A stretch of 36,006 nt of DNA, taken from positions 1 to 36,006 of the forward strand of contig NZ_MAYF01000224.1 in NCBI RefSeq assembly GCF_001684955.1. Reading direction: 5' to 3'. The position numbers and the translations under genes were made by a program. Positions within the stretch are counted from its first letter, which is position 1; each line of letters begins with the position of its first letter. Under the pieces are notes generated by a model. The model had not been told where the DNA came from and did no database searches. It saw only the letters and a list, made by a program, of their open reading frames with translations. Positions 1-7,694 of this stretch are shown piece by piece. The stretch comes from Chryseobacterium contaminans (GTDB lineage: Bacteria > Bacteroidota > Bacteroidia > Flavobacteriales > Weeksellaceae).

Positions 1-112
1 CTTCTACCACCTAAATACATGGTTATTAATCAAGTAAAGTTAACAAAAAAGTTTTACAGAAATTTAATTAAAAATTATTCTGGAATTTATTTTTTTATTT
101 CAAAAAGTATTG

Positions 113-120
113 TACCTTTG
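113..120 (+). promoter_or_regulatory. Promoter -7 box of the tRNA cluster
   Basis: TACCTTTG matches the Bacteroidetes -7 consensus TAnnTTTG exactly and lies 45 bases before the first tRNA. The upstream sequence is AT-rich without a clear -33 TTTG. It probably drives the Pro-Arg tRNA transcript. Confidence 0.6.
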
Positions 121-164
121 CAACCGCAAAAACGAAATAAAATTCGTTATTGATGACCTTTAAT

Positions 165-239
165 CGGGGCGTAGCGTAGTCCGGTCATCGCGCCTGGTTT
201 GGGACCAGGAGGTCGCAGGTTCGAATCCTGCCGCCCCGA
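165..239 (+). tRNA. tRNA-Pro (TGG), copy 1
   Basis: Cloverleaf folded by eye. The acceptor strands CGGGGCG and CGCCCCG pair fully. The anticodon stem CCTGG/CCAGG encloses the loop TTTGGGA, giving anticodon TGG. The T arm is GCAGG-TTCGAAT-CCTGC. The 3' CCA is not encoded, as is usual in this phylum. It is followed 15 bases later by tRNA-Arg. Confidence 0.97.
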
Positions 240-254
240 CTTTTTCAGAATTAA

Positions 255-328
255 GGGTGCGTAGCTCAGCTGGATAGAGCATCTGCCTTCTAAGCAGACG
301 GTCAAAGGTTCGAATCCTTTCGCGCTCA
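255..328 (+). tRNA. tRNA-Arg (TCT), copy 1
   Basis: The acceptor GGGTGCG pairs with CGCGCTC (with two G-T pairs), the D arm is GCTC/GAGC, and the anticodon stem TCTGC/GCAGA encloses the loop CTTCTAA (anticodon TCT). The T arm is AAAGG-TTCGAAT-CCTTT. No CCA is encoded. Its 3' half is the sequence copied in the downstream GIY-YIG units. Confidence 0.97.
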
Positions 329-332
329 CAAA

Positions 333-360
333 AAACTCACTTTCTATTTGAGTTTATATA
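333..360 (+). terminator. Probable terminator after first tRNA pair
   Basis: AAACTCA and TGAGTTT form a 7-bp stem with a 9-nt loop, followed by a weak T-rich tail. It lies four bases after tRNA-Arg copy 1. Confidence 0.5.
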
Positions 361-431
361 TTTTAATTTTTGAGAGTATTTTGCTTTTTAAAATTAGAGT
401 AATGAAGTAAAATTCATTAAGGATGACCTCT

Positions 432-506
432 CGGGGCGTAGCGTAGTCCGGTCATCGCGCCTGGTTTGGGACCAGGAGGTCGCAGGTTCGAATCCTGCCG
501 CCCCGA
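432..506 (+). tRNA. tRNA-Pro (TGG), copy 2
   Basis: Identical in sequence to the copy at 165-239. About 35 bases of upstream sequence (GAARTAAAATTC...GATGACCT) are also shared, so this is a tandem duplication with a 267-bp offset. A possible weak promoter (TATTTTG, 377-383) lies upstream. Confidence 0.97.
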
Positions 507-524
507 CTTTTTTCAAAATTTTAA

Positions 525-598
525 GGGTGCGTAGCTCAGCTGGATAGAGCATCTGCCTTCTAAGCAGACGGTCAAAGGTTCGAATCCTTTCGCGCTCA
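525..598 (+). tRNA. tRNA-Arg (TCT), copy 2
   Basis: Identical to the copy at 255-328, anticodon TCT. It directly precedes the GIY-YIG tandem array. From about position 568 its 3' part (GGTC, T arm, acceptor strand) is the first copy of the sequence that ends every downstream 358-bp unit. Confidence 0.97.
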
Positions 599-605
599 CA
601 AAAAA

Positions 606-957
<352 letters not shown>

Positions 958-964
958 CAAAAAA

Positions 965-1315
<351 letters not shown>

Positions 1316-1322
1316 CAAAAAA

Positions 1323-1673
<351 letters not shown>

Positions 1674-1680
1674 CAAAAAA

Positions 1681-1707
1681 CCTCATCATTTTATGGTGAG
1701 GTTTTTT
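1681..1707 (+). terminator. Terminator closing unit 3
   Basis: CCTCATCA-TTTTA-TGGTGAGG followed by TTTTTTG, identical to the hairpin at 606. It marks the right end of the intact array. Confidence 0.85.
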
Positions 1708-1748
1708 GTTGTTATAATCGTTTTAAATATGAAACTTATACCCGCAAA

Positions 1749-1818
1749 GATAGAACATATCGGTTTTAATCAGGGCAGTCAAAGACTCAGAGCTTTTCAT
1801 ACTCATAAAGCCTCATAG
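1749..1818 (+). pseudogene. Decayed relic of the tRNA fragment
   Basis: This stretch (GATAGAACAT...TAATC...GGGC-GTCAAAG...TTTC...ACTCAT...GCCTCAT) aligns end to end with the tRNA fragments of the array plus the start of the hairpin. By eye about two thirds of positions match, with small indels. The anticodon stem no longer pairs. It suggests an older unit that lost its ORF and is being erased. Confidence 0.55.
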
Positions 1819-1873
1819 TTCTATAAAAAAGGGAGGCTGAAATCTTTCAATCCATAATACAGCGCAATCTATA

Positions 1874-2557
1874 CTAAACAGCCGCGTTGAGTTTAGCCAC
1901 AAATTTTTCAAACTTCCTATCTGTATTTCGCAGAACCGGACCATGACCGAAGCAGATAACGGAGGGGTTTAACTCTGCTAGCTTCTTGAGCGATTTGATA
2001 TTGCGCTGCTGATCCGAAGTGAACATATTTGGTGGAAGTCGCAGGCCAGTTATTGTAGTAAACACATTCATATTGGTTGCTGCATCTCCGATGATGAGCA
2101 CACCATCGCGCTCACGAAACAAAGAAATATGCCCTGCCGAATGTCCGGGAGTCTCTATTACCCGAAAGTTTCCAATCATATCATTTTCAACAACTGTTTG
2201 ATCAACCTTATGTCCCTGACCTGCCCAGTACTTTTGCTGAAGCATTGCCACCCAGTGATCCGGAGTTGGATAGTCGTTGGTTACCATACCCGTTTCGGTC
2301 CTAAAAACTTCGTTGGGATGACAGAGTAAGGGAATATCGAATTCAGCACATATCTGATCGCTACAACCCTGATGGTCTGCATGCGCATGCGTCAGGACAT
2401 GTTGATGAACAGCAATTTTCTGGATAACTTTCTTTATCGTGGTATATGAGCTCCTTATTCCGCAATCCACCAATACACCTTCAATAATATAACAGTTGAT
2501 ACTGTTTCGCGGCATTAGTGAAACCTGGAATACTTCGGTAGTAATTTGACGTAACAT
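1874..2557 (-). CDS. MBL-fold metallo-hydrolase
   Basis: A metallo-beta-lactamase-fold hydrolase of 227 residues. The metal ligands are all visible: HAHADH (57-62), His139 in TPGHSAGH, Asp158 in IIGDAA and His205 in CFGHGP. This is the glyoxalase II-like group; the substrate cannot be told from sequence. I chose the ATG giving MLRQITTEVFQV, which begins the first beta strand. An in-frame ATG at 2605 would add 16 Cys-rich residues that do not look like part of the fold. It follows a Crp/Fnr regulator gene on the same strand and is probably cotranscribed with it. A 60-base line counted inside this gene is 50% GC, against about 37% in a line of the SH3 gene, hinting at acquisition from another lineage. 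Confidence 0.85.
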   Translation of the reverse strand: MLRQITTEVFQVSLMPRNSINCYIIEGVLVDCGIRSSYTTIKKVIQKIAVHQHVLTHAHADHQGCSDQICAEFDIPLLCHPNEVFRTETGMVTNDYPTPDHWVAMLQQKYWAGQGHKVDQTVVENDMIGNFRVIETPGHSAGHISLFRERDGVLIIGDAATNMNVFTTITGLRLPPNMFTSDQQRNIKSLKKLAELNPSVICFGHGPVLRNTDRKFEKFVAKLNAAV

Positions 2558-2610
2558 ATTTTTTTGTGCAAATCTACATCGCTGATCAAGACTGCATGAG
2601 GACATTTGTC

Positions 2611-3222
2611 CTATAATACATTGGGTCTATGTATTTGCGCTTTCGCTCTTGTAAGGGATCGCTGTGTTATTCCAAGGTATGATGCCAGATCCTGAGTCGT
2701 TATGCGCCGGACGAGCATCGGTTCGTTAGCCAGAACATGAAGGTATTTATCCACAGCTGACCTGTTATTGTAATTCAGCAGATAAAGTTCCTTTTGTTTA
2801 TACTCCTGCTCCATCACCAATTTTATCACTCCATTCCAGGCAATAACCTGACCAATCAGATACTGATAATCCGGGTAGCTTATCCTATAAATCAGGCTAT
2901 CTTCTATTGCTCTGATATTTCTTCTTGATTTTTCCTGCGCCACAAACTCCGGAAACGAGGTCGCAAATTCATTTTCAAACTTGAAGCAGGTTATATTTTC
3001 CTTTCCTTCTTTATCAATAGCATATGCCTTTACAACACCAGTGGCAATAAATCCAATATAACGACAGGTTTCATCTTCACGAATAAAAAAATCACCTTTT
3101 TTTAAGCTGACAGGTTTGAAAAACTGTGCTGAAAAGCTAATCTCTTCGGCTGACAGGCCTCCCGTTGAGGATAGGTAATTTTCAAATACATCAGTCATTT
3201 CGTAATTTTTTTGTCCTTTCAT
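2611..3222 (-). CDS. Crp/Fnr family transcriptional regulator
   Basis: A 203-residue regulator with an N-terminal cyclic-nucleotide-binding-like beta barrel (about 20-130, including KKGDFFIREDE and GVVKAY) and a C-terminal winged helix-turn-helix (about 168-195, TTQDLASYLGITQRSLTRAK). It lacks the N-terminal Cys cluster of Fnr. Such proteins are common in Bacteroidetes and their ligands are mostly unknown. An alternative start is Met9 (3198). The gene lies upstream of the MBL hydrolase in what looks like a two-gene operon and may regulate it. GC is raised like that of its partner. The C-terminus (HRPNVL) is short for the family, but the recognition helix is present. Confidence 0.85.
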   Translation of the reverse strand: MKGQKNYEMTDVFENYLSSTGGLSAEEISFSAQFFKPVSLKKGDFFIREDETCRYIGFIATGVVKAYAIDKEGKENITCFKFENEFATSFPEFVAQEKSRRNIRAIEDSLIYRISYPDYQYLIGQVIAWNGVIKLVMEQEYKQKELYLLNYNNRSAVDKYLHVLANEPMLVRRITTQDLASYLGITQRSLTRAKAQIHRPNVL

Positions 3223-3263
3223 TTTTCTTAACTGTCTATGGACTGTATCTCAAATCCAGCATC

Positions 3264-3291
3264 CAAATCTAACAATTATTATACATTCAAA
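3264..3291 (-). promoter_or_regulatory. Possible promoter of the Crp/Fnr-MBL operon
   Basis: On the minus strand TAGATTTG (3264-3271) fits TAnnTTTG, with TTTG at 3288-3291, 16 bases further upstream. Predicted transcription start is about 35 bases before the ATG. Confidence 0.4.
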
Positions 3292-3325
3292 AAAGTTCAT
3301 CATAACAATTTAAACGTTTGAATAG

Positions 3326-3356
3326 TTGTCATACCAATCAAATTATTATAATTTTG
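3326..3356 (+). promoter_or_regulatory. Promoter of the acid phosphatase gene
   Basis: TTG (3326-3328) and TAATTTTG (3349-3356) are separated by 20 bases, a good fit to the Bacteroidetes TTG-N19/21-TAnnTTTG promoter. The start site would fall near 3363, just before the ATG at 3377. This excludes the upstream in-frame TTG at 3326 as translation start. Confidence 0.6.
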
Positions 3357-3376
3357 CTTTCTCTATTTATAATTCA

Positions 3377-4201
3377 ATGAAAAATTTCAAGTTCATTATC
3401 GCAAGCTGTGCCTTTGCTTTGACTTTGTCATGTAAAACAGTAGCTCCGGCCACAAAGATCTCTACTCAAGATGTACCTTATCAAAATCTTGGACGTGACG
3501 GAAAAATTTATGCGGCATTTTATCAGCAAAGAGCAGCAGAATATGAAGCGCTTTGCCTGCAGGCTTACAATATTGCAAAACTTCGTCTGGATGAAGCTTT
3601 AGCCCAAAAATCGGATAAACCTTTAGCCATTGTTTCGGATATTGATGAGACCTTCCTGGATAATTCCTATTATGCTGTTGAACGTTCAAAAATGGGAAAA
3701 GATTATGATCAGAAAACATGGGAAGAATGGACTGCCAAAGGCATTGCAACTCCACTTACGGGTTCTCAGGCATTCTATCAGTATGCAGCGAGTAAAGGTG
3801 TACAGGTATTTTATGTGACCAACCGTGTAGAACAGGAGCGTGCAGGAACTTTAAAAAACCTGAAAAAATATAATTTTCCGCTTCAAAATGATGCCAACCT
3901 TATTCTTCGAACTAAAGAAAGCAGTAAGGAAAACAGGCGACTGGATATTGCCAAAAATTATAATATTGTTTTATTACTAGGTGATAACCTTGCGGATTTC
4001 TCCAATCTATTTGATAAAAAAACAGAAACAGAAAGATCTGCAGCAGTGAAAAGTGCAGCCAATGAGTTTGGTAAGAAGTTCATTATCATTCCTAACGTTG
4101 GATATGGAGACTGGGAATCTTCGTTTTACCAATATAAATATGATTATACTCATCAGCAGAAAGATTCACTGATGTATAATGCAGTAAAGGCTAATCCTTA
4201 A
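3377..4201 (+). CDS. 5'-nucleotidase, lipoprotein e(P4) family (HAD acid phosphatase)
   Basis: A 274-residue lipoprotein acid phosphatase of the HAD class that includes Haemophilus e(P4). It has a lipoprotein signal peptide with Cys19 (ALTLSC). HAD motif I is DIDET (88-92), with both Asp residues; motif II is VTNR (147-150), and the GDNLADF segment (202-208) carries the late acidic residues. The family removes phosphate from nucleotides and other small phosphoesters at the outer membrane. The ATG at 3377 is chosen because it starts the signal peptide and lies just after the promoter. It is followed by a strong terminator, so it is a single-gene unit. Its function fits the phosphoester theme seen at 7695-14960. 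Confidence 0.92.
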   Translation: MKNFKFIIASCAFALTLSCKTVAPATKISTQDVPYQNLGRDGKIYAAFYQQRAAEYEALCLQAYNIAKLRLDEALAQKSDKPLAIVSDIDETFLDNSYYAVERSKMGKDYDQKTWEEWTAKGIATPLTGSQAFYQYAASKGVQVFYVTNRVEQERAGTLKNLKKYNFPLQNDANLILRTKESSKENRRLDIAKNYNIVLLLGDNLADFSNLFDKKTETERSAAVKSAANEFGKKFIIIPNVGYGDWESSFYQYKYDYTHQQKDSLMYNAVKANP

Positions 4202-4231
4202 GAAAAGCATTAGTAAATATAAATGGCCAAC

Positions 4232-4259
4232 CCTTACAATAAGATTGTGAGGTTTTTTG
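4232..4259 (+). terminator. Terminator of the acid phosphatase gene
   Basis: CCTTACAAT-AAG-ATTGTGAGG forms a 9-bp stem with one T-G pair, followed by TTTTTTG. It lies 30 bases after the stop codon. Confidence 0.85.
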
Positions 4260-4550
4260 TTTATCACAGGTATTATTCCTGCCCAGGAATCCCTTTACAT
4301 GTTATACGTTTCACAGCATGGAAACGACGTTTCACTGACTTATTTTGCGGAATCAGCTTAACTTTTGTCCTGATGAACCTCAATTCATGGTATTTTTACA
4401 GTATAAGCTTTTACCGGGAAGCCGTTATAAAGTTAGTTTTAATTATTATTTAAGGAAAACATTGATTAAGCATCAATAAAAATCTTTTTTGTGCAACTTA
4501 TTCCTTGTGGCCATTTGTGGCTAACTATACACTTAATCATGTTTAGGTAG
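4260..4550. other. Intergenic region, no gene recognised
   Basis: AT-rich sequence between the phosphatase terminator and the next hairpin. A 76-codon plus-strand frame (4223-4453) spans the terminator and has no recognisable domain or promoter, so I do not call it. The phrase TTTGTGGCTAACTATA near 4515 resembles TTTGTGGCTGCTAACTATA at 15100, which suggests a shared intergenic repeat fragment. Confidence 0.4.
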
Positions 4551-4575
4551 GGCTGGATGTTCCAGCCTTATTTTG
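4551..4575 (+). terminator. Hairpin with T-rich tail
   Basis: GGCTGGA-TGT-TCCAGCC is a perfect 7-bp stem with a 3-nt loop followed by TTATTTTG. No plus-strand gene was found directly upstream; it may stop read-through or end an unseen transcript. Confidence 0.5.
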
Positions 4576-4605
4576 TATTGTATATTTTGTAAAGCCCATG
4601 AATTT

Positions 4606-4639
4606 GAACAAAAAAACCGCTGTACTATGACAACGGTTT
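4606..4639 (-). terminator. Terminator of the prmA-SH3 operon
   Basis: On the minus strand AAACCGTTGT and ACAGCGGTTT pair over 10 bp (one G-U) around a 6-nt loop, followed by TTTTGTT. It lies 21 bases after the stop codon of the SH3 gene. Confidence 0.8.
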
Positions 4640-4660
4640 ACTATTTCAAACAAAGATTTG

Positions 4661-5506
4661 TTATTTAAGCTTATAAGAACTTCCGTTCCACAAATAAGTT
4701 TTGGAAGAATGAGTTTTCTTCTCCCGATCTTTATCATCGGTTTCCATATCTTCTATTTTAAGAATAAAAGCATTGGGGATTCCTCCTTTATCATTAGGGA
4801 AAACATATTCTTCGCTGTGATAATATACTCCGGCATCTCCTACATTCATTAACTGTGGGAGGGCAATCAGCTTTTTATCCTTATAAAGAACATACTGGTC
4901 ATACGTTGCAATACCACACGCTTCACCGGATACCATAGCTTTTAAGGTAAATTCTACATCCTGTAACTTATGGTTGCTTTCGATATTAAAAGAAGCTGTA
5001 CTCAATTCTTCTCCGCTTCCGGTATCAAAGTAGATTTCTTCAATCAGTGTATTACCTTCCATTACTTTTATTCCGGCAATATTCTGTTTTATGATCTCAT
5101 TCAGGGATTTATTTTTTCTATCTACTGTTTTTGAAAGCCCGAAAAGGAAATCATATCCATTTTTATTACGGTAACCTACACAAAGATTTCCACCCCAAAT
5201 GTAGCCTTCACTCGTTACATCTCCTTTTTGATAAGAAATTTTATACCAGTTGGCCCTTCTTTCTCCCAGTTGCAAAACCGGCATTGTTTCTTCTTTTTGA
5301 AGGATCATAACCTGTTGATTACTCTGCAAAGAATCCATGATCTGAGCATTCACACTGGGTTCTTTCCTTACCCTTGTCCAATCTGTAAAGATCTTCTGAT
5401 TTTTGTTTTCCGTAAAATTAAAAACACCGTCTGCATACACTTCATTTTCCTGAGCTGTAAAAAGTTGCAGCGTCAGTAAAAATAAAGCTGTCAATAAAGT
5501 TTTCAT
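4661..5506 (-). CDS. Secreted SH3 domain-containing protein
   Basis: A 281-residue protein of unknown role with a signal peptide (MKTLLTALFLLTLQLFTAQ) and a bacterial SH3-like segment at roughly 35-110 (TRVRKEPSVNAQIMDSL ... WYKISY ... GYIWGGNL). The rest (110-281) is a beta-rich region I do not recognise. SH3b domains often bind cell-wall or protein ligands outside the cytoplasm. The start is Met10 of the open frame, where the signal peptide begins, leaving 16 bases after the prmA stop codon. It is therefore probably the second gene of a prmA operon that ends at the hairpin at 4606-4639. Confidence 0.75.
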   Translation of the reverse strand: MKTLLTALFLLTLQLFTAQENEVYADGVFNFTENKNQKIFTDWTRVRKEPSVNAQIMDSLQSNQQVMILQKEETMPVLQLGERRANWYKISYQKGDVTSEGYIWGGNLCVGYRNKNGYDFLFGLSKTVDRKNKSLNEIIKQNIAGIKVMEGNTLIEEIYFDTGSGEELSTASFNIESNHKLQDVEFTLKAMVSGEACGIATYDQYVLYKDKKLIALPQLMNVGDAGVYYHSEEYVFPNDKGGIPNAFILKIEDMETDDKDREKKTHSSKTYLWNGSSYKLK

Positions 5507-5522
5507 ATTTGTTATTTCAGTT

Positions 5523-6350
5523 TTATTTTTCAAGCAATAGACTTACCCATTCTTCTCTCTGTAACTGTTTTTTCAGGGTAAGGCCACTTTCTTTGCATAC
5601 TTCAAGAATATCGTCCACATCAAAGAAGCAAAGCCCTGAAAGCAATAGTTTTCCACCATTGTTCAATACAGTTACATAGGTTGGAATATCTGAAATCAGG
5701 ATATTTCTGTTAATATTGGCTAAAATGATATCGAAATTTTCGTTTCCTAAATTTTCTGCTGTTCCTTGTTCAATATCTAATTCAACATTGTTTCTTACTG
5801 CATTTTCTTTTGAGTTTTCTACAGACCATTCGTCAATATCAATTGCTTTGGTATCTCCGGCTCCCTGCTGTTTTGCATAGATTGCCAATACGGAAGTTCC
5901 GCATCCCATATCCAGAACTTTCTTCCCATTGAAATCAATGTCCATCATCTGCTGGATCATCAAATGTGTTGTAGGGTGATGCCCTGTTCCAAATGACATT
6001 TTAGGCTGAATGATAATTTCATGCATTCCGGGTACAGATTCATGAAATTCTGCTCTGATCAGTACTTTATCATCAATGTTGATCGGTGAAAAGTTCTTTT
6101 CCCATTCTTCATTCCAGTTGATGTTTGGCATTTCTGCAAATGAATACTCAATTTTTACATTTTCATTTTCAAAGATCGGAAGGGCTTTCAACTGATCTTC
6201 ATTAAATAAATCGGTCTGGATATATCCTAAAATTCCGTGAATTTCTTCTGTAAAGCTGTCAAAACCTATTTCAATAAGTTCTGCCATTAATATCTCGTTC
6301 CAAGGTTGCAATGGAGAAATCGTGAAATTGAATTCTAAATAATTTTGCAT
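5523..6350 (-). CDS. prmA: Ribosomal protein L11 methyltransferase
   Basis: A 275-residue SAM-dependent enzyme that methylates ribosomal protein L11 in the cytoplasm. The signature FGTGHHPTT is at 120-128, the SAM-binding motif LDMGCGTSVLAI at 146-157, and the NINRN motif near 216. Length is normal for the Bacteroidetes branch. The start is the ATG giving MQNYLEFNF. The open frame extends six codons further, but a TAnnTTTG box at 6366-6373 would place the transcript start at about 6359, after that upstream ATG. It is followed by the SH3 gene after a 16-base gap. Confidence 0.93.
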   Translation of the reverse strand: MQNYLEFNFTISPLQPWNEILMAELIEIGFDSFTEEIHGILGYIQTDLFNEDQLKALPIFENENVKIEYSFAEMPNINWNEEWEKNFSPINIDDKVLIRAEFHESVPGMHEIIIQPKMSFGTGHHPTTHLMIQQMMDIDFNGKKVLDMGCGTSVLAIYAKQQGAGDTKAIDIDEWSVENSKENAVRNNVELDIEQGTAENLGNENFDIILANINRNILISDIPTYVTVLNNGGKLLLSGLCFFDVDDILEVCKESGLTLKKQLQREEWVSLLLEK

Positions 6351-6365
6351 GTGAATAATTTGCTG

Positions 6366-6373
6366 CAAAAATA
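6366..6373 (-). promoter_or_regulatory. prmA promoter -7 box
   Basis: Minus-strand TATTTTTG fits TAnnTTTG; predicted start about nine bases upstream of the prmA ATG. No clear -33 element. Confidence 0.5.
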
Positions 6374-6655
6374 CTAATGTTATTACGGTTAAAAAAATGG
6401 AAAGGATAAGTTTTGGGTAAAGCTGCCGGATTTTATGTTTTGTTGAATGAATAAAGCTGGTTTCTATTAAGTTTGATCTCCCACAGATTGCACTGATGAC
6501 ACAGATTTTTCAGGTTTTGGCTAAAGCCGTTGGAATGGTATCTTACAAAGAAAGCGGGCTAAAGCCCGCTTCTATTGAATTTTCACCTATAATTTAAAAT
6601 TGAAATAGTCGTACTATGACAACTTTAAACATTGAACTTTAAACCTTAAACTATC
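6374..6655. other. Intergenic region with repeat-like segments
   Basis: Between prmA and the SDR gene. It holds CACAGATTGCACTGATGACACAGATTT (6482 onward), TTGGCTAAAGCC (6517 onward) and the hairpin at 6552-6571. These phrases resemble sequences I remember as recurring between Chryseobacterium genes. No ORF of note. Confidence 0.5.
6552..6571. repeat. Perfect palindromic intergenic hairpin
   Basis: AAGCGGGC-TAAA-GCCCGCTT, an 8-bp GC-rich stem with a 4-nt loop. Read on the minus strand it is followed by TCTTTG and may also end the SDR transcript. A smaller GGCTAAAGCC palindrome lies about 30 bases to the left. Confidence 0.6.
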
Positions 6656-7369
6656 TTATGGATTCGTAGAGAAAATAGAGCCATTAGCGATTAGCGCTCT
6701 TCTGTTCATTTTCAGGATATCTCTTACCCATTCTGCAAAATCTTCAGGTTGTAGAACTTTCTCAGGATTTCCGTCTGTAAGTCCGCCCTGGATGCTCATA
6801 TCAGAAGCAATGGTACTTGGTGTTAAGGTAATCACACGGATGTTTTGTTTTCTCCATTCTGCCATCATCGACTGAGACAGAGAAACTACAGCAGCTTTGG
6901 AAGCCGCGTATGCTGACATATTCGGTCCGCCTTTTAATCCTGCAGTAGAAGCAACGTTTACAATATCTCCTTCTCCTTTAGCTTTCATAAATGGATGAAC
7001 GGCTTTAGCGGCATAGTATACTCCAAATAAATTGGTTTTGATCACCTGCTCCCAGGTTTCAGAAGGCATTTCTTCAATCGTTCCGAAATCACCAATTCCT
7101 GCATTGTTCACTAAAATATCTACTCCGCCTAATTGTGTAGCTAAAGTTTCAATTCCTGCTTTTACAGCTGCTTCATCATCGATAGAGAATATCGCATATG
7201 CTGATTTTACTCCTAATTTCTGAATTTCTTCAACTGTATTTTTAAGATTTTCTTCGTTTCTTCCTGTAATGGCAACGTTCACTCCTTCATTGGCTAAAGC
7301 TAGTGCTACAGCCTTTCCTAGTCCTCTTCCGCCACCGGTTACAATGGCATTTTTTCCGTTTATATTCAT
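6656..7369 (-). CDS. SDR family oxidoreductase (3-ketoacyl-ACP reductase-like)
   Basis: A 237-residue classical short-chain dehydrogenase/reductase. It shows the cofactor motif TGGGRGLG (11-18), NNAG (88-91) and the catalytic Ser141, Tyr154 and Lys158 (YAASK). The arrangement and length are those of FabG-like 3-oxoacyl-ACP reductases, but many SDRs look like this and the substrate cannot be fixed. It is cytoplasmic, without a signal peptide. The start is the ATG giving MNINGKNAIVTGGG, supported by a TAnnTTTG box at 7391-7398 that would start the transcript after the alternative upstream ATG at 7393. It appears to be a single-gene unit. Confidence 0.9.
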   Translation of the reverse strand: MNINGKNAIVTGGGRGLGKAVALALANEGVNVAITGRNEENLKNTVEEIQKLGVKSAYAIFSIDDEAAVKAGIETLATQLGGVDILVNNAGIGDFGTIEEMPSETWEQVIKTNLFGVYYAAKAVHPFMKAKGEGDIVNVASTAGLKGGPNMSAYAASKAAVVSLSQSMMAEWRKQNIRVITLTPSTIASDMSIQGGLTDGNPEKVLQPEDFAEWVRDILKMNRRALIANGSIFSTNP

Positions 7370-7390
7370 AGTGTAATACTTTTCGTAGGA

Positions 7391-7398
7391 CAAAGTTA
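7391..7398 (-). promoter_or_regulatory. SDR gene promoter -7 box
   Basis: Minus-strand TAACTTTG matches TAnnTTTG and lies 22 bases before the SDR ATG. Confidence 0.55.
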
Positions 7399-7625
7399 CG
7401 AAAGAACATTTTTATGGAATGGAAAGAAAGGATATTTAATAGTTTTTTAATGGTTTTCATTAAACCACAAAAAGCACAAGTTTTTATGCAGACTGTTGAA
7501 AAGAACACTTAAGCTTTATGAATATCGTAAGATTTCATTTATGTGGCTTTTACGCAACTTTTAAATATTCTAAAACATTAAAAATAATCTTTTGTGACTT
7601 TTGTTGCTCATCCTTTTCAACTTCA
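7399..7625. other. Intergenic region with CCACAAA-type repeat remnants
   Basis: AT-rich. It begins with AACCACAAAAAGCACAAG (about 7464) and ends with CTTTTGTGACTTTTGTTGC (about 7592), a loose inverted arrangement like the better-preserved hairpin at 15042-15106. No gene is supported; a 73-codon minus-strand frame here overlaps the SDR promoter and looks spurious. Confidence 0.4.
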
Positions 7626-7659
7626 GCAAAAATAAAACCGGCTCGTGATGAACCGGTTT
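7626..7659 (-). terminator. Terminator of the susCD-phosphoesterase operon
   Basis: Minus-strand AAACCGG and CCGGTTT form a 7-bp stem around an 11-nt loop, followed by TATTTTTG. It lies about 35 bases after the phosphoesterase stop codon. Confidence 0.75.
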
Positions 7660-7694
7660 ATACATGTAAAAAAGTATAGTAAAAAATGAAAAGC

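Noticed and set aside
4223..4453. 76-codon plus-strand ORF after the acid phosphatase
   Set aside because: It begins within the terminator region, has no promoter, and its residue pattern shows no domain or signal peptide of normal form.
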